From NCBI GenBank assembly GCA_964235605.1, contig CAXSCR010000079.1, positions 1-14,752 of the forward strand: 14,752 nt of DNA, read 5' to 3'. The notes under the pieces are model-generated. The model saw nothing but the letters and a program-made list of their open reading frames with translations. It searched no databases and was not told the origin of the DNA. This document shows, one piece after another, positions 7,167 through 14,730 of this stretch; positions within the stretch are counted from its first letter, which is position 1, and every line of letters begins with the position of its first letter. The position numbers were made by a program, and so were the translations under genes. The DNA is from DATCRE01 sp964235605 (GTDB lineage: Bacteria > Bacteroidota > Bacteroidia > Cytophagales > Cyclobacteriaceae).

Positions 7167-7787
7167 ATGCGAAAACCATTTACAATAGGGGTGACAGGTG
7201 GAAGTGGATCTGGGAAAACTTATTTCCTTAAAAGTCTTTCAAGCAGGTTTGCTGCAGAAGAAATTTGTCTCATATCACAAGATCATTATTATAAGCCATT
7301 CGATCAACAAGTAATAGACAGTCAGGGCATACAAAATTTTGATCTTCCTGGTGCTCTGGACAGAGATGAGTTTTTAGCTGATGTGCTTAAAATAAAAAAC
7401 AGAGAAGCGGTATACAAAAATGAGTACACCTTTAACAATCCGAAAGCTGATCCAAAAGTGCTTGAATTTAAACCTGCATCTATTCTAATTGTAGAGGGAT
7501 TATTTGTACAATACTTTGAGGAAATAGAGAAAGAACTGGATTTAAAAATTTTTATAGAAGCTAAAGATCATGTAAAGCTAAGTCGCAGAATAAGGCGCGA
7601 CAATGAAGAGCGTGGATACGACTTAAATGATGTTCTTTATCGATATGAAAATCATGTAATGCCAATCTATGAGACCTTAATTAAGCCTTTACAACATCGT
7701 GCAGATCTTGTGATACCAAACAATAGCCATTTTGATAGGGCTATGGAGGTAATCGTTACTTTTATTAAAGCTAAGTTAAAGGGGTAA
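7167..7787 (+). CDS. udk: Uridine kinase (uridine monophosphokinase), P-loop
   Basis: Udk phosphorylates uridine and cytidine to UMP and CMP in pyrimidine salvage. The 206-residue protein starts with a P-loop, GGSGSGKT (residues 11-18). It continues with ISQDHYYKP (substrate region), FDLPGALDRDEF, the Walker B-like ILIVEGLF, KIFIEA and the lid RRIRRDNEERGYD, ending in the typical HVMPIYETLIKP and ADLVIPN segments. I prefer the ATG at 7167 to an in-frame TTG at 7161: it gives MRKPFTIGVTGG, and the TTG lies inside the exact -7 box. Phosphoribulokinase relatives share the fold, but motif order and size favour uridine kinase. It follows rdgB after 71 bases and probably has its own promoter. Confidence 0.93.
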   Translation: MRKPFTIGVTGGSGSGKTYFLKSLSSRFAAEEICLISQDHYYKPFDQQVIDSQGIQNFDLPGALDRDEFLADVLKIKNREAVYKNEYTFNNPKADPKVLEFKPASILIVEGLFVQYFEEIEKELDLKIFIEAKDHVKLSRRIRRDNEERGYDLNDVLYRYENHVMPIYETLIKPLQHRADLVIPNNSHFDRAMEVIVTFIKAKLKG

Positions 7788-7812
7788 TAGGTTAATAGAT
7801 CAAAACAAACGC

Positions 7813-7842
7813 TTGCAGATTAGGCGCAAATCCATATTTTTG
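7813..7842 (+). promoter_or_regulatory. Bacteroidota-type promoter before the small membrane protein
   Basis: TTG (7813-7815), 19 bases, then TATTTTTG (7835-7842): an exact -7 match with a -33 TTG at the expected distance. The ATG follows 11 bases later, giving a leader of about 5-10 bases. This is the best promoter match in the window. Confidence 0.6.
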
Positions 7843-7853
7843 TAGTCCTTAAG

Positions 7854-8204
7854 ATGAAAAAGAATACAATCCATATTTGGACCATGGTAATGGGAATTAT
7901 AACTGCACTTATAGTTGTGTTCTCACAGGTATTCTTTATTCCGGCTACTAATTACAGTAAAAAGGAAACTAAAACAGATCGGGAGCAAAAACAAAAAAGC
8001 ACTGATGAGAGCTATGTTTCACTACCTTCCGTATCCCAACCTTCTCCTTCAATACATGTAGAGGTAATTCAGAAATCTTGCTTCTTATTTGAAATTCTTT
8101 TTGAGAAAGGTGAAGAAGCGGAAGAGACCGTTAATTTTCCACTTTCGCTTGGCAAGTTTTTTCACACCTTGTTTCGCGTCATTATTTCGCCTAACGCGCC
8201 CTAA
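7854..8204 (+). CDS. Small single-span membrane protein of unknown function
   Basis: I do not recognise a family. The 116-residue product has a short basic N-terminus and one strong hydrophobic helix (about residues 8-30, IWTMVMGIITALIVVFSQVFF). A charged linker follows (YSKKETKTDREQKQKSTDES), then a Ser/Pro stretch, and finally a hydrophobic-aromatic tail (CFLFEILFEKGEE and FFHTLFRVIISPNAP). That layout suggests an inner-membrane anchor with a periplasmic segment, or an uncleaved signal. An exact promoter-like pair with 19-base spacing precedes the ATG, and the base composition matches its neighbours, so I take the gene as real. It lies between udk and secDF, about 95 bases before secDF. A role near the translocon is only a guess from position. 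Confidence 0.7.
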   Translation: MKKNTIHIWTMVMGIITALIVVFSQVFFIPATNYSKKETKTDREQKQKSTDESYVSLPSVSQPSPSIHVEVIQKSCFLFEILFEKGEEAEETVNFPLSLGKFFHTLFRVIISPNAP

Positions 8205-8240
8205 GTTTCAGGATCTCCATTTCGTTATCAAACAATCTTA

Positions 8241-8258
8241 AGAACAGCACACTGTTCT
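8241..8258. promoter_or_regulatory. Short inverted repeat in the secDF leader
   Basis: AGAACAG (8241-8247) and CTGTTCT (8252-8258) are perfect complements around a CACA loop, 40 bases before the secDF ATG. There is no T-tract, so a terminator is unlikely; it may be an operator or leader hairpin. No exact TAnnTTTG box is visible in this 94-base spacer. Confidence 0.3.
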
Positions 8259-8298
8259 CTTTCAAATACATTTTACACTTAACACTTAATTTTATTTT

Positions 8299-11200
8299 AT
8301 GAATAACAAAGGATTCGTGGTCGTACTGACTTCCGTAATTACCCTTCTGTGTTTATACTTCCTTTCATTCACCTTTATATCTATGGGTGTTCAAAAGGAT
8401 GCATTAAAACACGCCACCGAAAAAGACGGTGTTGTCAACCTTGCAAAGAAACAAGCCTATATAGACTCGATCTATTTCCTGCCTGTTTATAATTTATTTG
8501 GCATAGAATACACTTATAAAGAAATCAAAGACAATGAATTAAGCCTCGGTCTTGATTTACAAGGTGGTATGCACGTAACACTTGAAGTTTCGCCTGTTGA
8601 CATCATCAAAGGCCTGAGTGCAAATAATCAAGACACTGCATTTTTAAAGGCGTTAAGTAGAGCTACGCAAATGCAAAAAAACAGCTCAGATAACTTTAGT
8701 TCCTTATTCTTCAATGCCTACAAGGATGCTAATCCAGGAAAAAAACTCGCTCCAATTTTCGCTAACGCTTCAACAAGAGGTCGTATCAGCATCAATGACT
8801 CAGACGAGGTAGTTATTACTCAAGTTAATAAAGGAATTGAAAGCGCCATCCAAGATGCTTTCATCATCTTACGTAAACGCCTTGATCAGTTCGGTACATC
8901 ACAACCAAACATTCAGCTATTACCAAACACAGGACAAATTCAAATTGAAATTCCCGGAGCTGATAATCCACAACGTGTAAGAAATCTTTTACAAGGTGTA
9001 GCTAAACTTGAATTCTGGGATGTTGCTGATCAAAACAAACTCAGCGGCTCATTAATGGCTATAAACGACTTACTCGTTAAAGAACAAAATTCGACAAAAA
9101 AAGACGGACCTAAAACTGAAGAGAAATCTGACGATCTTTCTGAATTACTTTCAGCTAAAAGCGACAGTACAAAGGCTGATAGTGTTGCCTCTAAGCTAGA
9201 GAATGAACTTGCCGCAAAAGACAGTACAACCAGCGGACTAGATTCATTAAATCAAAATATATCTGCTCTATTCTCATTAAGTACACCACAAGGCTCTTTC
9301 CGTTACGATGTAAAAGATACTGCGGAGATTGGTAAAATTTTTAGAAGAAGTGAGGTGAAAGGTTTGTTACGTAACGTTGGTGTTTATTGGGGAAACAAAC
9401 CTGATAAAGATCAAGGTGGTAAAGAAGCTTTGCAACTTTATTTCCTAGACATGGGACGTAATGGCAAAGCTAAATTAACAGGTGAAGTAATTACAGATGC
9501 TCGTCTTTCTTCTGATGAATATGGCGCTGCCGCTGTTAGCATGACAATGAATACTACTGGAACTAAGATCTGGTCCAGAATGACAACCGAGGCTTCTAAC
9601 AAAACACCTAAAGGAAGAATAGCAATTGTTCTTGACAATGCAGTTTACTCTGCACCGAACGTAATCAATGAAATTCCAAATGGTAATTCACAAATTTCAG
9701 GAAACTTCACAGCAGAAGAAGCGAAAGATCTTGCTCAAGTGTTAAAGGCTGGTTCATTACCAGCGCCCACAAAAATTGTAGAAGAAGCCATCATCGGCCC
9801 CACTTTAGGTGAAGCGGCACAAAATCAAGGCTTGATATCTATGGTATGTGGCTTGGGTATTATGATTCTATTCATGGTAGTTTATTATTCTAAGGGTGGT
9901 TGGGTTGCCAACGTGGCGCTTATCTTCAATATCTTTTTTATACTAGGTATTCTAGCTCAGTTCAACGCTGCACTTACACTTCCTGGTATTGCAGGTATAG
10001 TGCTTACTATGGGTATGGCTGTTGATGCTAACGTTCTTATTTACGAGCGTGTTAAAGAAGAATTACGTGGCGGAAGGAAACTGAAGGATGCCATTAATGT
10101 AGGGTATAGAAAAGCCTTTGCAAGTATTTTTGACTCTAACCTTACCACGTTATTAAGTGCTGCCTTCCTTTTCTTATTTGGACAGGGACCATTAAAAGGA
10201 TTTGCTATCGTTTTGATTATCGGTATTATAACCTCCTTCTTCTCTGCTGTATACATATCCAGAGTTATTATCGAATGGATGGTACGCAAAGGTGATGATG
10301 CCAAAATTTCATTCGAAACTTTCCTTTCAAACATTGTAAGTCATAGACCTAATTTTGATTTCGTAGGCATGCGAAAAATCAACTACATCATCTCTGTTGG
10401 TATGATTGTAATAGGTTTTGCAGTTGTTGCTTATCAAGGCTTAAACTTCGGTGTCGACTTCAAAGGCGGACGTTCTTACGTTGTGAGTTTCAGCAAGCCT
10501 ATAGCGGCTACAGATATGAAAATTGCGCTAACCGACAATTTTGAACAGGCCAGCACAGAAGTTAAGAACTACGGTTCTAATAACATTATGAAAGTAACAA
10601 CCTCGCACCTTATCGAGGATCAGACGGAAGAAGCAGATCAAAAAGTAAAGCAAGAACTTATATCAGGTGTTGAGGCATTTACCAAGCTGAAGTTTGCTGA
10701 GAATGAAAGTGAATTAGATGAAAGCCATTTCACAATTTCAAGTTCTTCTAAAGTAGGGCCAACTGTAGCGACTGATATCAAGAATTCTGCTTTCAAAGCT
10801 GGTTTCTTATCACTCATTGCTATCTTTATTTACATCCTATTCAGGTTTAAAAAATGGCAATATAGTGTGGGCGCTATTATCGCAACCCTTCACGATGCGT
10901 TGTTCGTTTTTGCAGCATTCTCTATTGCCCATCTATTCGGACTTTCTTTTGAGGTCGATCAGATTTTTGTGGCAGCCATTCTTACGGTAATAGGTCACTC
11001 CCTTAATGATACCGTTATCATCTTCGACCGTATGCGTGAATATTTAAATTCAGGTACTAATCATGATCGCGTAAAAACTGTAAATGATGCGATCAATAGC
11101 ACATTAAGCCGTACCTTAATTACATCCGGAACCTTATTGGTTGTTGTTATTGTGTTGTTGATTTTTGGAGGTGAGGTCCTTAGAGGATTCTCTTTTGCGC

Positions 11201-11343
11201 TCTTCGTCGGCATATTTGTAGGTACGTACTCATCTATATTTATTGCGGCACCTATTGTCTTAGACTTTGATAATGGCAATCAAAATAAAGAGGAAGAGAA
11301 AGTCAGAGTTAGAGTTACTGAACCTAAAAAAGTAATCGCGTAA
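8299..11343 (+). CDS. secDF: Fused protein translocase subunit SecDF
   Basis: SecDF is the proton-motive-force-driven accessory subunit of the Sec translocon that pulls preproteins through SecYEG on the periplasmic side. This 1014-residue protein joins SecD and SecF, as in other Bacteroidota. The SecD half has an N-terminal helix (about 5-27), the LSLGLDLQGG motif (81-90), a large periplasmic P1 domain, a block of five helices from about 510, and the D4 motif GMAVDAN (572-578, D576) with IYERVKEELR. The SecF half has LNFGVDFKGG (715-724), its own periplasmic domain and IGHSLNDTVIIFDRMRE (898-914). An acidic/Ser/Lys-rich low-complexity stretch (about 255-325) interrupts P1. The charged C-terminal tail is probably cytoplasmic. 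A strong terminator follows 25 bases after the stop. All proton-path motifs seem intact. Confidence 0.98.
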   Translation: MNNKGFVVVLTSVITLLCLYFLSFTFISMGVQKDALKHATEKDGVVNLAKKQAYIDSIYFLPVYNLFGIEYTYKEIKDNELSLGLDLQGGMHVTLEVSPVDIIKGLSANNQDTAFLKALSRATQMQKNSSDNFSSLFFNAYKDANPGKKLAPIFANASTRGRISINDSDEVVITQVNKGIESAIQDAFIILRKRLDQFGTSQPNIQLLPNTGQIQIEIPGADNPQRVRNLLQGVAKLEFWDVADQNKLSGSLMAINDLLVKEQNSTKKDGPKTEEKSDDLSELLSAKSDSTKADSVASKLENELAAKDSTTSGLDSLNQNISALFSLSTPQGSFRYDVKDTAEIGKIFRRSEVKGLLRNVGVYWGNKPDKDQGGKEALQLYFLDMGRNGKAKLTGEVITDARLSSDEYGAAAVSMTMNTTGTKIWSRMTTEASNKTPKGRIAIVLDNAVYSAPNVINEIPNGNSQISGNFTAEEAKDLAQVLKAGSLPAPTKIVEEAIIGPTLGEAAQNQGLISMVCGLGIMILFMVVYYSKGGWVANVALIFNIFFILGILAQFNAALTLPGIAGIVLTMGMAVDANVLIYERVKEELRGGRKLKDAINVGYRKAFASIFDSNLTTLLSAAFLFLFGQGPLKGFAIVLIIGIITSFFSAVYISRVIIEWMVRKGDDAKISFETFLSNIVSHRPNFDFVGMRKINYIISVGMIVIGFAVVAYQGLNFGVDFKGGRSYVVSFSKPIAATDMKIALTDNFEQASTEVKNYGSNNIMKVTTSHLIEDQTEEADQKVKQELISGVEAFTKLKFAENESELDESHFTISSSSKVGPTVATDIKNSAFKAGFLSLIAIFIYILFRFKKWQYSVGAIIATLHDALFVFAAFSIAHLFGLSFEVDQIFVAAILTVIGHSLNDTVIIFDRMREYLNSGTNHDRVKTVNDAINSTLSRTLITSGTLLVVVIVLLIFGGEVLRGFSFALFVGIFVGTYSSIFIAAPIVLDFDNGNQNKEEEKVRVRVTEPKKVIA

Positions 11344-11367
11344 AGCGAAAGATTATATAACTTATTG

Positions 11368-11405
11368 AAAAGAGGCTGCTCAAAGGGCAGCCTCTTTTAT
11401 TTTAT
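11368..11405 (+). terminator. Rho-independent terminator of secDF
   Basis: AAAAGAGGCTGC (11368-11379) pairs perfectly with GCAGCCTCTTTT (11387-11398) around a 7-base loop, giving a 12-bp stem with a GC-rich centre. It is followed by a T-rich tail (TTTTATTTTATTT). It lies 25 bases after the secDF stop. Confidence 0.92.
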
Positions 11406-11522
11406 TTAATACTGAGTAAATATTACCTGGTATTACAGATCACATTTATTTTCTGGAGATTATCTTATTGCGCAAAGAGTTTCTCTAATCTAAAGAGGAA
11501 GAATGTCCCTATCCAAATATAT

Positions 11523-11546
11523 TCAAACGTTTGATATTTTATCAAA
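11523..11546. promoter_or_regulatory. Nested palindromes upstream of the DUF3857 gene
   Basis: TCAAACGTTTGA (11523-11534) is a perfect 12-base palindrome. It overlaps a second inverted repeat, TTTGATA-TTT-TATCAAA (11530-11546). The compact symmetry resembles a regulator binding site about 90 bases before the -7 box, but no regulator is known. Confidence 0.3.
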
Positions 11547-11621
11547 TCAGCGTAATAGGGCACTTATGCATTCCCGCTAATTTAAAAGGAGAAAGAACGC
11601 GTGGATATCAGCACTTATACT

Positions 11622-11629
11622 TACCTTTG
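11622..11629 (+). promoter_or_regulatory. Candidate -7 element of the DUF3857/transglutaminase gene
   Basis: TACCTTTG matches TAnnTTTG exactly and lies 23 bases before the ATG at 11653, predicting a leader of about 20 bases. No clear -33 TTG. Its position supports the ATG start over the TTG at 11638. Confidence 0.45.
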
Positions 11630-11652
11630 TTTCTTAATTGCTCCAAACAATT

Positions 11653-12900
11653 ATGAAAACCCCCCTGATAATTGCCTTAGTATCGTGTTTTGCGCCATAT
11701 CTGATATTTGCACAAGATCAGGAAGAAGCAATCTTCAGGATGAAGAAAACCGATATCAATATAGATTTAGATGGTTCTAACCTGATAATTACGGAACACA
11801 ATTTCAGCGAAAAAATTTTCTATAGAAATTTTGAAAAGTATTCTGATGAATCTGTTTTCTACTCAGATCTGGACCCAATTGTTTCTTTAGAGGCAAAAAC
11901 ACTCGTTCCCCATAAATCAGATTACAAAAGCATTAAAGTTTCTACTATTGACACCAAAGATATTGTTCAATCTGGTATTTTTTATGGCGGATATAAAAGG
12001 AAGGATTTTGTTTTCCCAGGATTGAAAGAGGGTGCTATTGGTCAGCTGAATTATACAAGACAGATAACGGATCCTCATATACTATCACCTTTTTTCTTTG
12101 GCGATGATGTAAAGGTAGAGGAAGCGGGGTTTTCAGTAACCTTTCCTGCCAATGTTAAGATAAAGTATAAAGTATTTGGTGACTATAAAGTAATTTTTCA
12201 TGAGCAGCGTAATCGTGATAAAATCAAATACACCTGGACACTTAATAATGTGCCCATCTATGTGAATGAGAAAGATTCACCCAATCGGCTCTACACCGTT
12301 CCACACGTTATTATGTTTGTTGAATCATATGAGTTTAAAGGAAAGGTCTACAAAATATCATCTGAGGTAAGTGATCTTTACGCTTGGTACAGTCAGCTGG
12401 TAAAGAAAATTACACCATCGAAAGATGCTAATCTGCGTCAGGCTGTTAATGAAATTACAAAGGATGCTTCCACTGAACAGGACAAAACCAAAGCTATCTT
12501 TCATTGGGTGCAGTCCAATATTAAGTACATCGCTTTTGAAGATGGTATGGCCGGGTTTATTCCACGTGCAGCATCTGATGTTTACGAGAAGCGGTATGGT
12601 GATTGTAAAGACATGGCTAATCTATTAAAGAATATGCTCAACTTCTCAGGCATTGATGCTTACCACACCTGGATTGGTACAAGACATAAACCATACACTT
12701 ATAACGACGTCCCTTCTGCTGTCTCAGATAATCACATGATATGCGCAATTAAGAGTAAGAATAAAGATGAATTTATATTTCTTGATGCTACTAATTCATA
12801 TGTTAAATTCGGGAATCCATCAAGCATGATACAGGGTAAGGAGGCATTGATTGGAATTGATGATGATCATTATAAAGTAGTAACAGTATCGTATATGTGA
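11653..12900 (+). CDS. Exported DUF3857/transglutaminase-like protein, C-terminally short
   Basis: The ATG at 11653 gives 415 residues with a clear Sec signal peptide (MKTPLIIALVSC..., likely cleaved after A20, IFA-QDQ). Residues about 30-235 form the beta-rich DUF3857 domain. Residues about 255-385 form a transglutaminase-like cysteine domain with an intact triad: C318 in YGDCKDMANLL, H361 in SDNHMICAI, D378 in FLDATNSY. Such proteins are periplasmic or outer-membrane-associated in Bacteroidota; whether they are proteases, cross-linkers or amidases is mostly unknown. Family members I recall run about 640 residues, with some 220 more after the triad. Here the frame ends at a TGA shortly after GKEALIGID, so the expected C-terminal beta domain is missing. 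The next base but one begins a second DUF3857 frame in +1 register. A frameshift or fused tandem gene is therefore likely. Confidence 0.85.
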   Translation: MKTPLIIALVSCFAPYLIFAQDQEEAIFRMKKTDINIDLDGSNLIITEHNFSEKIFYRNFEKYSDESVFYSDLDPIVSLEAKTLVPHKSDYKSIKVSTIDTKDIVQSGIFYGGYKRKDFVFPGLKEGAIGQLNYTRQITDPHILSPFFFGDDVKVEEAGFSVTFPANVKIKYKVFGDYKVIFHEQRNRDKIKYTWTLNNVPIYVNEKDSPNRLYTVPHVIMFVESYEFKGKVYKISSEVSDLYAWYSQLVKKITPSKDANLRQAVNEITKDASTEQDKTKAIFHWVQSNIKYIAFEDGMAGFIPRAASDVYEKRYGDCKDMANLLKNMLNFSGIDAYHTWIGTRHKPYTYNDVPSAVSDNHMICAIKSKNKDEFIFLDATNSYVKFGNPSSMIQGKEALIGIDDDHYKVVTVSYM

Positions 12901-12901
12901 A

Positions 12902-14698
12902 TTGGTTATACAAGATGGTGGTGCAAATTCATATTACACTGAACATAAAGTAATTCATGTAAATAATGACGCCGGTATTGAACAAAATAATAAGGTCTAT
13001 ATTCCACTGCACGGTGGTAAGGTGCTGATCGATTTAAAAGTGAGGTCGATTAATCCCTCAGGTCAGGTCACCATATTTAGAAAAGAAAATTTAAAAGAGC
13101 TCAAAAATGTTGATGGCTATGGCAATTATAAGATTTTTGCTATTGAGGGACTGGTAAAGGGAGGTGGATATGAATATATATATACACTTAAGGAAAATGC
13201 AAGATCTTTTGGCCGGGAAGTATTTCAGGATGATATTCCGGTAATAAAATCCAATTTTGATTTGATCTTTCCTTCTCGGCTTGACTTCGTGGCAAAATGC
13301 TACAATGGTTTGGCAAAGCCAAAGTACTACGAGCTTGATAAAAGAAGAAAGATTGTGAATGTCTACGCCGAAAATATTCCAGCGTTGATTAAAGAAGAAT
13401 ATTCGTCGTATAGAAATAATTTAATGCGCGTAGACTATAAGCTTGAGAGCAACGGTTTGGCAAAAGATATGAACAGCTGGACGCTCATATCCAATAATAT
13501 TCTTAAGACTATTCACGAGAATAAGGCAAGCGCTAAAATTGACAAGTTGATTGATGCGCTGAAGTTGGAAAAAACCGGTGAGCGTGAAGTGATACTAAAA
13601 GTTGAGGAGTACATAAAATCCAATTTTACAATTAAGGAAGGCAATAACCCTGCTTATGAAGATTTGAAAGATATCATGGTTAGTCATGTAGCAAGCAGTA
13701 AGGGTATCGTAAAATTATACCTGAATATTTGGACCAAACTTAATATCCAGAGCGAAATGGTTTTAACCTGTGATAGGGTAAAGGGTGCGATAGATGAAGA
13801 TTTCTCTACCTATATGGACCTCAATGACATACTTTTTTATTTCCCTAAACACGATGCTTATCTGGTACCTCAAACTTCTTACATGCGCTTAGGCGCTGCA
13901 CCTAACGATGTAGCAGAAACCAATGGTTTATTTATAAGTTATTTTTATGAATATGGCTCGCCTTTGTATGACACCTATTCAATTAAAGAAATAAAAGCGC
14001 TGGATTATTCTCATAATAAAACGGGCGTAAAAGCAAATATCTCATTTGCCGAAGGCCTTGAGAGTCCAATCATTGAGCAATCAAATTATAATCAGGGCTA
14101 TCGTGCTGCTGACTATAGGGGATATTACTTTTTCATGACCGATGACAGAAGGAAGGAATTTCTGAAAACTATTAGTTTGTCTGCAATAGATAATTACACA
14201 CTCATTTCGAGAAGTGTTGAAGGGGAGAATGTAAATCTCTCATCAGATGCAGACAGTTATTTTACAATTAAAACAAAGTATAAGGCGCCATCATTAATTG
14301 AGAAGGCGGGCAATGATTACCTTTTGGCTGTAGGTAAAGTCATTGGGAAGCAATCTGAGTTATATCATGAGCGGGAACGAATGACAGATGTTACTTTTCA
14401 TTCCATCAGCAATTATATTCATCAAATTGAAATCGAAATTCCGGCAGGCTATAAATGTTCTGGGCTTGAAGGTTTTAAAATCAATAAATCGGTTAGGTTA
14501 ACTGGCAGCCCGCAACCTGTAATGCAATTCTTGTCTGATTATACGGTAGAAAAAAATAAGGTGATTATTACCGTTAACGAATTTTATAAAGTTCTTAATC
14601 TGCCAAAAGATAAATACCAGGACTTCAGGCAGGTTGTTAATTCGGCCGCAGATTTCAATAAACTTGTTTTGGTGCTGGAACCAATAGTCAATAATTAA
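12902..14698 (+). CDS. DUF3857 protein with degenerate transglutaminase domain, no signal peptide
   Basis: The open frame runs from a TAA at 12881-12883 to the stop at 14696-14698. The only early starts are a TTG at 12902 or a GTG at 13022, with no ATG before residue 175, so the true start is doubtful. From the TTG it is 598 residues. Residues about 10-140 look like DUF3857 (YYTEHKVIHVNNDAGIEQ, KVYIPLHGG). Residues about 225-335 align by pattern with a transglutaminase core, but the expected Cys, His and Asp appear as S266 (ASSKG), D309 (LNDIL) and V322 (YLVPQTS), suggesting a catalytically dead domain. The C-terminal part (about 370-598) is beta-rich, like the usual tail of the family. The sequence begins at QDGG, where a mature exported protein would begin after cleavage, yet no signal peptide precedes it. 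It is probably expressed only as a fusion with the upstream frame, or is a 5'-deleted paralogue. Confidence 0.75.
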   Translation: MVIQDGGANSYYTEHKVIHVNNDAGIEQNNKVYIPLHGGKVLIDLKVRSINPSGQVTIFRKENLKELKNVDGYGNYKIFAIEGLVKGGGYEYIYTLKENARSFGREVFQDDIPVIKSNFDLIFPSRLDFVAKCYNGLAKPKYYELDKRRKIVNVYAENIPALIKEEYSSYRNNLMRVDYKLESNGLAKDMNSWTLISNNILKTIHENKASAKIDKLIDALKLEKTGEREVILKVEEYIKSNFTIKEGNNPAYEDLKDIMVSHVASSKGIVKLYLNIWTKLNIQSEMVLTCDRVKGAIDEDFSTYMDLNDILFYFPKHDAYLVPQTSYMRLGAAPNDVAETNGLFISYFYEYGSPLYDTYSIKEIKALDYSHNKTGVKANISFAEGLESPIIEQSNYNQGYRAADYRGYYFFMTDDRRKEFLKTISLSAIDNYTLISRSVEGENVNLSSDADSYFTIKTKYKAPSLIEKAGNDYLLAVGKVIGKQSELYHERERMTDVTFHSISNYIHQIEIEIPAGYKCSGLEGFKINKSVRLTGSPQPVMQFLSDYTVEKNKVIITVNEFYKVLNLPKDKYQDFRQVVNSAADFNKLVLVLEPIVNN

Positions 14699-14712
14699 AT
14701 TAGGGCTTGGTG

Positions 14713-14730
14713 AATAAGTATTAACTTATT
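14713..14730. other. Weak hairpin after the last gene
   Basis: AATAAGT (14713-14719) and ACTTATT (14724-14730) pair around an ATTA loop, 15 bases after the stop. The stem is AT-rich and has no T-tract, so terminator function is doubtful. Confidence 0.25.

Larger units (their letters stand above)
11344..11652. other. Intergenic region between secDF and the DUF3857 genes
   Basis: These 309 bases begin with the secDF terminator and end with a candidate -7 box. Between them I see AT-rich sequence with nested palindromes near 11523-11546 and no open frame with protein-like composition. No RNA gene was recognised. A TTG at 11638 is in frame with the next gene, but the ATG at 11653 fits the signal peptide better. 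Confidence 0.6.

Noticed and set aside
11638..11652. TTG start for the first DUF3857 protein
   Set aside because: It puts MLQTI before a signal peptide that starts naturally at the ATG at 11653.
12425..12628. Alternative-frame ORF of 67 residues inside the transglutaminase domain, with other antisense ORFs across the window
   Set aside because: They overlap well-supported genes in other frames and have no recognisable domains or starts.
12889..12906. Programmed +1 or -1 frameshift site at the DUF3857 junction
   Set aside because: No slippery heptamer, prfB-like CTTTGA or nearby Shine-Dalgarno-like stimulator is visible; mutation, deletion or sequencing error is simpler.
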